Origin: Prevotella sp.
Lineage (GTDB): Bacteria > Bacteroidota > Bacteroidia > Bacteroidales > Bacteroidaceae
Direction: 5' to 3'
DNA length: 44,179 nt
NCBI GenBank assembly: GCA_017430675.1
Contig: JAFRMM010000050.1
Location: forward strand, 1-44,179
How positions within the stretch are numbered: the stretch's first letter is position 1; every line of letters starts with the position of its first letter. The position numbers were made by a program, and so were the translations under genes. Shown here in pieces: positions 17,555 to 26,339 of the stretch. The notes beneath the pieces are model-generated. The model saw only the letters and a list, made by a program, of their open reading frames with translations. It was not told where the DNA came from and made no database searches.

Positions 17555-17584
17555 ATAATTCGTATAATTCGCGTAATTCGTAGT
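17555..17584 (-). repeat. Right terminal inverted repeat of the GxxExxY cassette
   Basis: On the minus strand it reads ACTACGAATT, then ACGCGAATTA, then TACGAATTAT. It differs from the left arm at positions 11, 12, 13 and 21 only. It begins on the base after the TAA at 17552-17554. Confidence 0.85.
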
Positions 17585-17599
17585 AAAAAAATAAGAGTT

Positions 17600-18607
17600 A
17601 TGAGTAATTACAGTGCAAGTGATTTTAAGAAAGGACAGCCTCGTTGGTGTCCGGGTTGCGGTGACCACTTCTTCCTGGCTTCACTGCATAAAGCAATGGC
17701 TGAGATTGGTGTGAACCCTTGGGATACCGCCGTCATCTCAGGTATCGGCTGTTCCAGCCGTCTGCCCCACTACATGGCCACCTACGGCATGAACACCATA
17801 CACGGCCGTGCTGCCGCCATCGCCACTGGTGCGAAGGTCGCTAACCCCAACCTTACTGTCTGGCAGGTGTCTGGCGACGGTGACGGACTGGCTATCGGCG
17901 GTAACCACTTCATCCATGCCAACCGTCGTAACATCGACCTGAACATGATCCTGCTGAACAACCGCATCTACGGTCTGACGAAGGGTCAGTACTCCCCCAC
18001 CTCCCCCCGCGGCTTCGTCTCCAAGTCATCGCCCTACGGTACGGTGGAGGATCCGTTCCGTCCCGCCGAACTCTGCTTCGGTGCCCGCGGACATTTCTTC
18101 GCCCGTTGCGTGGCCACTGATGCCAAAGGAACGGTGGAGGTGCTGAAGGCTGCCTACGAGCATAAGGGTGCCAGCGTCACGGAGGTGCTGCAGAACTGTG
18201 TGATCTTCAACGACGGTACCCATGAGTCGGTGTATAACAACGAGGGCCGTAAGAAGAATGCCATCTATGTACGCCATGGTGAGAAACTCGTGTTTGGCGA
18301 GAACAATGAGTTCGGACTCGTCCAGCAGGGCTTCGGCCTGAAGGTGGTGGAGATTGGCAAGGACGGCTACACGCTGGATGATATCCTCGTGCACGATGCC
18401 CACTGCGAAGACAACACCCTACAACTGAAACTCGCCCTGATGGGCAACGGCGACGGATTCCCCATCGCCCTCGGCGTGATCCGCGACGTGGAGGCTCCCA
18501 CCTACAACGAGGCTGTCCACGCACAACTGGCCGAGGTCAGTGCCCAGAAGAAATACCACAACTTCACCGAGTTGCTGGAGACTAACGACATTTGGGAAGT
18601 CAAGTAA
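17600..18607 (+). CDS. korB: 2-oxoacid:ferredoxin oxidoreductase, beta (TPP-binding) subunit
   Basis: A 335-residue cytoplasmic protein starting at MSNYSASDFKKGQPRWCPGC. It carries the beta-subunit signatures: the CPGCGDHFF segment and GIGCSSR (cysteine positions used for the Fe-S cluster in the family), HGRAAAIATGAK, and the TPP/Mg motif S-G92-D93-G94-DGLAIGGNHF followed by NNRIYGLTKGQYSPTSP. It partners KorA and passes electrons from 2-oxoacid decarboxylation to ferredoxin. No separate delta (ferredoxin-like) subunit is nearby, as is usual for two-gene KorAB. The start is an ATG 15 bases after the right arm of the GxxExxY cassette, so its translation signal lies in the remnant spacer, not in the cassette. 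A phosphatase gene follows after 12 bases. Confidence 0.93.
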   Translation: MSNYSASDFKKGQPRWCPGCGDHFFLASLHKAMAEIGVNPWDTAVISGIGCSSRLPHYMATYGMNTIHGRAAAIATGAKVANPNLTVWQVSGDGDGLAIGGNHFIHANRRNIDLNMILLNNRIYGLTKGQYSPTSPRGFVSKSSPYGTVEDPFRPAELCFGARGHFFARCVATDAKGTVEVLKAAYEHKGASVTEVLQNCVIFNDGTHESVYNNEGRKKNAIYVRHGEKLVFGENNEFGLVQQGFGLKVVEIGKDGYTLDDILVHDAHCEDNTLQLKLALMGNGDGFPIALGVIRDVEAPTYNEAVHAQLAEVSAQKKYHNFTELLETNDIWEVK

Positions 18608-18619
18608 AGTGATGTACGC

Positions 18620-20527
18620 ATGAGGAAATGGCTGCTCTCTCTGATAATGCTCCTGCCCTGCCTGACGGCAGGAGCCCAAGAGTCATCGGATGACATCAAG
18701 TATTTGACGCAAGAGATGTATCGGCTCTATCCCCATCGCGAAAGCCCCAAGGAGTTTCTCGATGTCACGGATCGTCTGAAGAAGGCCGCCCTGACCGCCG
18801 GCGACGAGCGTACGTTCTATAAGGCGTGGGGCAACCAGGCCACCTATAGTTTCTCGGCCGTAAGCAGGGACAGAGGACTGGAAATGGCAAAGGAGATGAA
18901 GGAGTATGCCCAAAAGCACAACGAGCACTTCGGCATGTACGCCTCCATGTCCATCAATGCATCGATGCTATCCACCCTCCATCTCTATGACCAGGCCACC
19001 AAGTCATTCGAGGATGCCATTCAATACCTGCATCGCTATTATCCTGACGAAAGTGCGGCGTCATCCTATCTGGGTCTGGCAAAGATTTACATCAACCAGA
19101 AGAAACCTGAGAAGGTGCGCGAATGTGCACGGAAGGCACTGGACGAGCCCAATCTCATTGCACAGCACCGCCTCTCTGCCTGGAGTTATATGTGCATGTC
19201 TTATACTACTACCTTCAAGGACAAAGAACAAAACCGCGACGACTTCAACCACTGCTATGCGGAGCGTGAAAAAGCCAAGGCGGCCTTTGGCCATGAGGAC
19301 GACTTCGGCCCCTCCATAGCCTTCGATCATGCCATGATAAACGATCACTATCAGGATGCCCTGATAGTTACCGACAGTTTCAAATCACCGATAGACAAAT
19401 ACATGCGGAGGAGTTTGGTCTATGAGACCTTAGGCGACTACGAGACCGCCCTATACGACTATCAGCACTATTATAAACTGCGCGACTCCATCAATTCCGT
19501 AGAGATTCAGACGCAGGCCTCCGAATATGCCGTACAGTTAGGTGTGGCCAAGGCAGAACTGGAGGCACAGAAGAGCGCAGAACAGGTCCATCACGTCTTT
19601 ATGTTCATGCTAGGACTGCTGGCAGTGATTGTGATCAGTGCCCTGTCCTTCATCCTGCACCGCCGTAATAAGCACGCCAAAGAACTGTCGAAGGCCTACG
19701 ACGAATTGGGAGATGCCTATGACAAGTTGGGAGACGCCTATAGTAAACTGAAGGCGACCACAGCCGCCAAGGAGCGCATTGAGAGTGAACTGCGCATTGC
19801 CCGTGACATCCAGAAAAGTATGCTGCCCCGCGACTTCTCCAGCATTCCTGAGCAGGCCGGCATCGATCTCTTCGCGCTGATGAATCCTGCCAAGGAGGTG
19901 GGTGGCGACCTCTACGACTACTTCATTCAAGGCAGTAAACTGTATGTCTGTGTGGGCGACGTCTGCGGAAAGGGCGTACCCGCGTCGATGACGATGGCAG
20001 TGGCGGTCAACCTGTTTCGTAACGTAGCAAAGGAGGGCTTCCCACCGGAATATATCGCTACGCGCCTCAACGATACGCTGACCGAAGGGAATGGCTCCGG
20101 TATGTTTGTCACCATGTTTATTGCCGTCATCAATCTGGCCACAGGACGTATGGACTTCTGTAATGCCGGCCATAACCCTCCCCTCATTATTGACCCTCCC
20201 CTCACACGCCACGAGCCCTGCCGTCCCAGTTTTATGCAGATGGAGAGCAATGCTCCCATTGGCCTGTGGCCCGAGATTGAGTTCAAAGGCGAGAGCATTG
20301 CCAATGTCAGTGGGCGCACGCTGTTCATCTACAGCGATGGTGTAACGGAGACGGAGAATGCTGCCCATGAACAATTTGGCGAGAAGCGCCTGGCGGACTT
20401 CTTCCGGACAAGCCCCTACAGCAGTGCCAAGGAGATCATCAACCTCATGGACTCCACACTCCTCTCTTTCTCAGGTGATACCGACCCCAGCGACGACATA
20501 ACAATGCTGTGCCTGAGGATCCGGTGA
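18620..20527 (+). CDS. Membrane-anchored PP2C/SpoIIE-type serine phosphatase with TPR-like sensor
   Basis: A 635-residue protein: signal peptide (about 1-19, MRKWLLSLIMLLPCLTAGA), a helical TPR-like periplasmic region to about 320, one membrane span (about 324-346, MLGLLAVIVISALSFILHRR), a coiled coil containing three similar ELGDAYDKL-type heptads, then a SpoIIE/RsbU-type PP2C phosphatase. Phosphatase motifs are RIARDIQKSMLP, KEVGGDLYDYF (metal Asp near 429), VGDVCGKGVPASM, FCNAGHNPPL and YSDGVTETEN. Such proteins dephosphorylate anti-sigma-factor antagonists; no antagonist or anti-sigma gene is in the window. It follows korB by 12 bases, so co-transcription is likely. Its TGA is immediately followed by the stop of the convergent sensor kinase. 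Confidence 0.88.
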   Translation: MRKWLLSLIMLLPCLTAGAQESSDDIKYLTQEMYRLYPHRESPKEFLDVTDRLKKAALTAGDERTFYKAWGNQATYSFSAVSRDRGLEMAKEMKEYAQKHNEHFGMYASMSINASMLSTLHLYDQATKSFEDAIQYLHRYYPDESAASSYLGLAKIYINQKKPEKVRECARKALDEPNLIAQHRLSAWSYMCMSYTTTFKDKEQNRDDFNHCYAEREKAKAAFGHEDDFGPSIAFDHAMINDHYQDALIVTDSFKSPIDKYMRRSLVYETLGDYETALYDYQHYYKLRDSINSVEIQTQASEYAVQLGVAKAELEAQKSAEQVHHVFMFMLGLLAVIVISALSFILHRRNKHAKELSKAYDELGDAYDKLGDAYSKLKATTAAKERIESELRIARDIQKSMLPRDFSSIPEQAGIDLFALMNPAKEVGGDLYDYFIQGSKLYVCVGDVCGKGVPASMTMAVAVNLFRNVAKEGFPPEYIATRLNDTLTEGNGSGMFVTMFIAVINLATGRMDFCNAGHNPPLIIDPPLTRHEPCRPSFMQMESNAPIGLWPEIEFKGESIANVSGRTLFIYSDGVTETENAAHEQFGEKRLADFFRTSPYSSAKEIINLMDSTLLSFSGDTDPSDDITMLCLRIR

Positions 20528-23275
20528 TTAGGAAAGGCGTCTCTCACAGGGAATCCAAACCCAGAAAGTGGAACCCTTTCCGGCACCTTCACTATCGACT
20601 CCGATTTTTCCTCCGCAACGCTCCACTATCGACTTGCAAATAGCAAGTCCCATGCCCGTGCCCTGCACGAATTCATCGAGTTTCACGAAACGTTCGAACA
20701 CCTGTTTCTGCTTTTCTTTCGGAATGCCGATACCTGTGTCCTCACAGTAGAGATACAGGCCGTGGTTCTCATAGCGGTAACCCACGCGGATATGGCCTTC
20801 CTTGGTGAACTTACAGGCATTGGTGACGAAGTTGCTGAGCACCTGTTGGATACGCCCGATGTCGAGCGACGAATAGAAGTTCTCGTAAGGACTGTCCTTC
20901 TGGAACTCCACGTTGGCATCCTGCACGCGCTGTGCCAGCGTGAGACAGATATCGTCGAAGGACTCCACGAAGTTGACGTCATGCTGCTCAATCGCCACAG
21001 GACCGTCGGTAATGTTTGAAGCCTCAATGATATCATTGATGAGACGGTGCAGCATGTCGCTGCTATTGCGCACGATCCTCACGTATTCTCCGCGCTCTTC
21101 CGAGTCGCCCAGGTGTTCCAGTACGCTGGAGAATCCGACGATGGCATTCAGGGGCGTACGGAGTTCGTGGGTCATCGATGCCATGAAGGCACTCTTCATC
21201 CGCACGCTGTCTTCCGCACGGCGCGTCTCCTCATCCAGCAAATGGCGGGTGTTGGTGATGGTGGTGATGTCGCTGGAGATACCCTCATGTCCAATCACCT
21301 CACCCTGCTCGTTGAATACGGGATTGAACGTGATACTGAACACTTCGCCTGGCCGTTCCTCTGAACTTTGAATCAGATGGACAGTATATTGCTGGGGGAT
21401 GCGTGTCTCCGTGTCGTAGAGGATATTCATCACGGGCTCGCGGTCTTCGGGAACCAGCATACGCTGGAACCAGGAGAAACTGTACGTGAACTCCGGCTTG
21501 TCGGGGGTGCGGTAGAAGGCGACTGTCTCGCTCTCCATACTGCTGCGCAGCAGATGGCGCTCACTCTGCTTCAACAGATAGCCCAGCCGTTTGTGCTGCA
21601 GACTGATGTTGTCCAGCGTGTTGCGGCGCTCTTTCTCCAACAGGTGCCGCTGCTTGTCATACTCCCTGTCGCTTGTGACATCGAAGGCAGTGACAAAGTA
21701 ATTGACGATATTGCCCTCGGCATTGAACAGGGGCTGTATGTTACACTCGATATACTTGTCGATCTTGTAGTCGGGATACTCCATGTGCTGGCAGAACAGC
21801 ATATCCTCACGGGTTCCTTGCGAATAGACACCGCGGAAGATGGGCACGTCGAACATATTGACGGTCTCCCAGAACCGTTGGACGTCCCTGTCATCGTTCA
21901 TGCCGCAGAGTGTCTTCATGCCATCATTGGTCTCGGAGAGGAAGCCGTTCTTGTCATAGAACGAGATGGCCACAAAGGGAACGTTGGACAGTGCCTGGTA
22001 TTTATGCACCAAGTCGCGGGCAGCCTTGTCCTCCTCCATCTCCTGCGTCACGTCGTGGATGGCATTGACGATATAGGCAGGGTGCCCATTACTGTCCAGT
22101 TCCGAGATGGCATGACCGTTGAAGTTGAGCCATTCAGGCTCGTCTGAAGACCCTGCATTCCACCGCTTGTCCAATTCAAACCGACGCTCCCTGCCCTCCA
22201 TCAGACTATGCATCTTCTGGCTGAACTCCTGCTTCTGGTCGGAGTGGATCCGGTTAGTAAACTCCTCCAGCGTCAGACCGGCATCAGGAAGGATTTGTCC
22301 ATAGCGGTTCGTGAAACGGTCACGGGCAATATCGTATTCCATCACAATGAAGTTACCCATGTGAAGGGCCTGTGTCATCATCTCATTGAGTTCCGTCTGT
22401 GAGCGGGTGGAGTTCTTCACGTGGCGCCTTGCCAGACTGTTGAAGAAATACATGATACCTGTCAGTGCCAGCACACCCAGTACAATGTATATCCAGTGAT
22501 AGTCCGACTTCTTGCTGATGCGCTCGGGGTGGAACCACCGGTCTTGTATGATGGCGATCTCACCACGCTGTTTCAGTCGCGAGTACTGGTCGTCGATTCG
22601 TTCCACCAACTGGCGGTCTCGTCCCACGACGTGTACCTCAGAGATGGGAATGCCCACATCATTAAGTGTGATGCCCTCCAAGTTCAGTTCCTTAATCTTC
22701 CACTTCAGGGGTTCCTCGCCCCACACGTAGTATTTGTAGTCGCCATTGAGGACTCCCATCAGTGCCACCTTTGGTGTTTGGAACTCCATGAAACTGGTGC
22801 TGGCGGAGTCGCCGTCCATGAAGTAGTAGGCCGAGTAGTCGCCGGGCTTGAACACGGCTCCCTCGCGCTCCAACTGCTTGAAGGAGATCATGGTGGTTGA
22901 GTCGGAATGGGTGGCCACACGTATGCGGTTGTAGTTGATGATATTGTCTGACACGATATAAGGTTCCGTGCGGTAGCGCCGTGCATTAGCAATGATGATA
23001 TCGGCATCGCCGCGCTCGAAGGTCTTCAGAGCGATGCTCCACTCCTTCATCACGAACTTGACAGGCAGTCCCAGTTCCTCCATCACCGCCTTGATGGCAT
23101 CGATGTTACTGCCGGCCGGCTCTCCCTTGTCATTCAGGAATTCATAGGGAGGCTTATCCCAGTCACACACCATCACCACAGGGCGGTTGGCATTGTACTT
23201 CCCACTCAGCGACTGTGCATGGAGCGTTCCCATTGCCATCAGACAGACCATATATGTCAGTAGGAGTCTTTTCAT
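20528..23275 (-). CDS. Sensor histidine kinase with periplasmic solute-binding (SBP_bac_3-like) domain and PAS domains
   Basis: A 915-residue membrane protein. The signal peptide is about 1-20. A periplasmic amino-acid-binding-protein-like module follows (about 30-255: PVVMVCDWDKPPYEFLNDKG, GDADIIIANARRYRTEPY), then one membrane span (about 263-282), PAS-like segments, and a HisKA/HATPase_c core. The H-box FMASMTHELRTPLNAIVGF has its phospho-accepting histidine at 703. The ATPase boxes are intact (SNFVTNACKFT, DTGIGIP, GTGMGLAI). There is no receiver or DNA-binding domain and no response regulator next door, so the output partner is unknown. It starts 2 bases after the stop of the related kinase upstream, so the two are one operon. 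Ligand inference beyond a small polar solute is not possible. Confidence 0.9.
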   Translation of the reverse strand: MKRLLLTYMVCLMAMGTLHAQSLSGKYNANRPVVMVCDWDKPPYEFLNDKGEPAGSNIDAIKAVMEELGLPVKFVMKEWSIALKTFERGDADIIIANARRYRTEPYIVSDNIINYNRIRVATHSDSTTMISFKQLEREGAVFKPGDYSAYYFMDGDSASTSFMEFQTPKVALMGVLNGDYKYYVWGEEPLKWKIKELNLEGITLNDVGIPISEVHVVGRDRQLVERIDDQYSRLKQRGEIAIIQDRWFHPERISKKSDYHWIYIVLGVLALTGIMYFFNSLARRHVKNSTRSQTELNEMMTQALHMGNFIVMEYDIARDRFTNRYGQILPDAGLTLEEFTNRIHSDQKQEFSQKMHSLMEGRERRFELDKRWNAGSSDEPEWLNFNGHAISELDSNGHPAYIVNAIHDVTQEMEEDKAARDLVHKYQALSNVPFVAISFYDKNGFLSETNDGMKTLCGMNDDRDVQRFWETVNMFDVPIFRGVYSQGTREDMLFCQHMEYPDYKIDKYIECNIQPLFNAEGNIVNYFVTAFDVTSDREYDKQRHLLEKERRNTLDNISLQHKRLGYLLKQSERHLLRSSMESETVAFYRTPDKPEFTYSFSWFQRMLVPEDREPVMNILYDTETRIPQQYTVHLIQSSEERPGEVFSITFNPVFNEQGEVIGHEGISSDITTITNTRHLLDEETRRAEDSVRMKSAFMASMTHELRTPLNAIVGFSSVLEHLGDSEERGEYVRIVRNSSDMLHRLINDIIEASNITDGPVAIEQHDVNFVESFDDICLTLAQRVQDANVEFQKDSPYENFYSSLDIGRIQQVLSNFVTNACKFTKEGHIRVGYRYENHGLYLYCEDTGIGIPKEKQKQVFERFVKLDEFVQGTGMGLAICKSIVERCGGKIGVDSEGAGKGSTFWVWIPCERRLS

Positions 23276-23277
23276 TG

Positions 23278-26100
23278 CTAAGCCAGTTTTTTACGTTTGA
23301 TGACAGAGGCATGACAGGGTATCATGATATAGACGGTGGTACCCGACCCCAGTTCTGAACTGACCTCCACGGTGCCGCCCATCTGGCTGACCAGTTCTTT
23401 GGTGATGGCCAGGCCAAGGCCCTTGGTGTTAGGCGTGGCATAACTGTCGTTTTTATTCACCTCGGCCAAAATATCAGGAGGCATACCCTCGCCTGTATCG
23501 TCGATGGAGATCATGAGACGGCGTCCGATGTAATCATAGCGTGCCCTCACCACACCGCTTGCCGTATGCTGTGCCGCATTGGCTGATACCTGTCTGATGG
23601 CTTGGCCCAGATTCTCTGCATCGATATCCACGATCAACTGGTCGTAGGGGTTCTCCACAATATAGCGCGTGCTGTCGTTCTGATACTTCATCCAACCCGT
23701 CATACACTGCGACTCGAAGAGTTCTGCGAAGTTGCGGGGCTGCTTGATGATCTCCACCATACGTGCCTGAAGGCGCGACAAGTAGAGGATATTGTCGATG
23801 AGGTGCAGCAGATAGTCGGCATTGTCAAGGATGCCCTTGGTCTGTTCCTTCTCGTTGTCTGAGACGTGATGGGGGTCTATCTGTGCCACGAGGCTGAGGA
23901 CGGTATTCATGGGGGTGCGTATCTCCTGCACCATGTTCTTCACGAAACTGTTCTTGGTACTCTCCACCTCCTGCACCTTGGCAGTCTGTATCTCCAACTG
24001 GTGCTGCAGGTCGCGCAACTCACTCAGGTCGCGTAGCAGTCCCAGGTATTCCACCACGTTTCCCTGTTTGTCGTACATGGGCATCAGGCATATCTGCACT
24101 TTCAACTGTTTTCCCCCCCGGATGCGCAGGGTGGTACGCACGTTAGCCTGCACGCTCTTGTCCAAGCAGTCATCCATGTCGTTGAGCGCACGCATGGCGA
24201 GTTTCTTCGAGTGGTCATCGACCAGCGTCATACAACGAGTCTGCGTCAGGGCATGTTGAACCTCATGGACGCTGCGATGGATGGTCAGCGTATGGGTATG
24301 AGGGGAGTAGGTGGCCAGTCGCAGGTCGCTCTGGTGCAGCACGCTGTCGATGTTGGCATTGTATTCACTCAGCACTTTCCGCACCTCCTCCAACCGTGCT
24401 TTCTCCTTATCGTACTGCTCGATGCCTGATACCGACGGGGTCACATCGCGCAGGAGAAGGAAGGTACCCAACAAGTTCCCCGTGTCCTCATGAACCAACA
24501 TCAGACGGCATTCGCTACACAGCCTGTCCTGACGACGTATGCTCTTGATGACACGTTGCTCCTGCGGTATCCTGCTCAGGTCAATGTACATGGTGGCGTA
24601 ATATCCGTCGGCCTCTTCAATGGTCTGGTCACCCAGATCGACGAAGTCCTGCAACTGGGGCCCCTCTTCGATGATCTCGTCCTCCTCGCACTGCAGGATA
24701 TCACAGGCCTTGGGGTTGATCTGGATAAGCCGTCCCTCTTGATCGAAGAACAGGATGCCCACCACGGGAGTATAGAATATGGACCAGTAGCGGAGAGTGC
24801 GCTCTGCGTCAAACCGCTGCTTATCACGGTCCTGGGTCTCGTCCTTCTTGGTGCCGATGATCATCACGGGCTTGCCATGCTTGTCACGGCGCAGCACGGA
24901 GAGCATGATGACATAGTCGCGCAACTCGTTGTCACCACTCTCGGTATCCCTGGCCCTCAGGTTCAGCATCAGTTCCTTCTCTGTCTGGCTGTCGTCAGGC
25001 ATGATGTCGGCCAGTTCTTCGAGCGCAGCCTTCAGTTTCTGGAAATCCTCGGGACTATAGCGCTGCGAGAACTCCTCCATGGAGTAAGTGTAGGCCACTT
25101 GTCCGTTCTCGTTGCGCCACGCGAACTCATTCTTCACGATATCATAGGTCCACATGTGCACCTGACTGGTCTGCAGGATGAGCGCCAGTCTGCGGTTGCG
25201 CTTGTTATTGATGCGTGTCAAACGGTAACTCTGCAGACGGTAACTGATGAGATACACCAGCATGAGAAACAGTAACAGACCAGCAGCCAGATAGATGTAA
25301 TACACCCACCCCGGGGTGCTCTCATGCTGCCTCTCGGGGTAGAACCACTTGTCCTGCAGAGCCTTGATCTTCTCTGTCGTGTTCAGGTTGGTCAACTCCT
25401 TGTCGAGCAGATCCAGCAGGTGCTGGTCGTTCGACATGAACTTATACTCTCCGTGGGGCATGTTCACGGGCGTCAGTTCGAGATTGTCGATCAGGTAGCG
25501 GTGCATCAGCCACTTCAGGGTCAGCGTGTTCCACACCAGTTGTCCCTCTTCGCGGGCACTCATGCGCTGCACCACCTCCCTGATGTCTGTCTCCGGAACG
25601 GCATTCGCTTCCCAACCGTAGTCAAGCATCAGATGGTAGCACATGGAGGAGGAATTGACAATGACCTTCGTCCCAGGCTTTCCCAAGTCGCGGAACGTCT
25701 TGATCTCCACGGGCTTATTCTTCGGCGTAAGTACACTTTGGGTAAACAGTGTCACGGCATTCTTGCTATAGTGTCCGAATTCATCATGGAACCCGACAGC
25801 CAGTCCGAGCATGAGGTCCGACTTCCCTTCTTTCAGGTCGTTGAAGGCTTCCCCGGCCGGCTTCATCTTAATCACGTAGGGTATCTGCATATCCGCCATC
25901 ATCAGACGAATCAGATCAACGTTATAGCCGTCGGGCTCGCCATTATCATTCAGAAAGGAATAAGGCCAGAGATCCCACACGTCCTCATAGACAAGCGGAC
26001 TGTCCTCAGTATAGGTTCGAAGACTGTCAACGGTAGTCGCCGCCATGCCTTGGAGTGCTACGAGGACTGTAAGCAGGAATAGAACGAAGCGCTTTGCCAT
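23278..26100 (-). CDS. Histidine-kinase-like sensor with substituted phospho-acceptor (His to Gln)
   Basis: A 940-residue protein counted from the ATG at 26100 (MAKRFVLFLLTVLVALQGMA, a good signal peptide). The frame is open for 21 more codons, but those run through the promoter. The architecture is the same as the downstream kinase: periplasmic solute-binding module (LWPYSFLNDNGEPDGYNVDL), a membrane span near 275-297 (YYIYLAAGLLLFLMLVYLIS), PAS regions, a HisKA-like helix pair and HATPase_c. The expected H-box histidine is glutamine at 725 (VKNMVQEIRTPMN; codon CAG, bases 23926-23928). The ATPase shows DDTGEGMP and GLGLAITKEL, with a weak N-box VSANAAQHT. It probably cannot autophosphorylate on this helix and may act as a partner or decoy for the adjacent kinase. 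That role is inference. Confidence 0.88.
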   Translation of the reverse strand: MAKRFVLFLLTVLVALQGMAATTVDSLRTYTEDSPLVYEDVWDLWPYSFLNDNGEPDGYNVDLIRLMMADMQIPYVIKMKPAGEAFNDLKEGKSDLMLGLAVGFHDEFGHYSKNAVTLFTQSVLTPKNKPVEIKTFRDLGKPGTKVIVNSSSMCYHLMLDYGWEANAVPETDIREVVQRMSAREEGQLVWNTLTLKWLMHRYLIDNLELTPVNMPHGEYKFMSNDQHLLDLLDKELTNLNTTEKIKALQDKWFYPERQHESTPGWVYYIYLAAGLLLFLMLVYLISYRLQSYRLTRINNKRNRRLALILQTSQVHMWTYDIVKNEFAWRNENGQVAYTYSMEEFSQRYSPEDFQKLKAALEELADIMPDDSQTEKELMLNLRARDTESGDNELRDYVIMLSVLRRDKHGKPVMIIGTKKDETQDRDKQRFDAERTLRYWSIFYTPVVGILFFDQEGRLIQINPKACDILQCEEDEIIEEGPQLQDFVDLGDQTIEEADGYYATMYIDLSRIPQEQRVIKSIRRQDRLCSECRLMLVHEDTGNLLGTFLLLRDVTPSVSGIEQYDKEKARLEEVRKVLSEYNANIDSVLHQSDLRLATYSPHTHTLTIHRSVHEVQHALTQTRCMTLVDDHSKKLAMRALNDMDDCLDKSVQANVRTTLRIRGGKQLKVQICLMPMYDKQGNVVEYLGLLRDLSELRDLQHQLEIQTAKVQEVESTKNSFVKNMVQEIRTPMNTVLSLVAQIDPHHVSDNEKEQTKGILDNADYLLHLIDNILYLSRLQARMVEIIKQPRNFAELFESQCMTGWMKYQNDSTRYIVENPYDQLIVDIDAENLGQAIRQVSANAAQHTASGVVRARYDYIGRRLMISIDDTGEGMPPDILAEVNKNDSYATPNTKGLGLAITKELVSQMGGTVEVSSELGSGTTVYIMIPCHASVIKRKKLA

Positions 26101-26109
26101 TACAGACTG

Positions 26110-26141
26110 CAAAGATACGAAAAAGAATCCTAACCGCCAAA
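26110..26141 (-). promoter_or_regulatory. Promoter of the tandem sensor-kinase operon
   Basis: TTTG (26138-26141), a 20-base spacer, then TATCTTTG (26110-26117) on the minus strand: an excellent consensus match. The predicted transcription start is only a few bases from the ATG at 26100, so the mRNA would be nearly leaderless. Confidence 0.75.
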
Positions 26142-26279
26142 TAAAATGCGCTATTTTTTGCAAACTCCACTTGGCAATCGTCGTTGGGAGCGGAGGGCCG
26201 TGCGTTAATTTGTGTATTTATACACTCATTATCCAGATATTAATTCCCAAGAGATATATCCCGTTTCACCTGATTATTG

Positions 26280-26287
26280 TAACTTTG
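26280..26287 (+). promoter_or_regulatory. -7 box of the SLC13-type transporter gene
   Basis: TAACTTTG about 53 bases before the ATG at 26340. No clear -33 element is seen. It is divergent from the kinase operon promoter. Confidence 0.6.
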
Positions 26288-26339
26288 CGTCCGATTTCGA
26301 GATTTCGCTTTTGTTCAATCACAATAACAGTACAGCAAC

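Larger units (their letters stand above)
17123..17584 (+). mobile_element. TIR-bounded GxxExxY gene cassette (putative insertion)
   Basis: This 462-bp unit consists of a 30-bp terminal repeat (17123-17152), a 3-base gap, a 399-bp gene, and an inverted copy of the repeat starting on the base after the stop (17555-17584). The arms match at 26 of 30 positions, and each holds three CGAATT hexamers with a 9-bp period, in opposite orientation. The unit is visibly AT-rich against GC-rich korA and korB. Removing 17117-17599 except the flanks would leave korA and korB about 20 bases apart, as in a normal operon. No transposase and no clear target-site duplication are seen. Mobility is inference; the architecture is seen directly. 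Confidence 0.6.

Noticed and set aside
17117..17599. Target-site duplication flanking the GxxExxY cassette
   Set aside because: The bases outside the arms (ATTAACG on the left, AAAAAAATAAG on the right) show no convincing direct repeat, so insertion by a standard transposase cannot be claimed.
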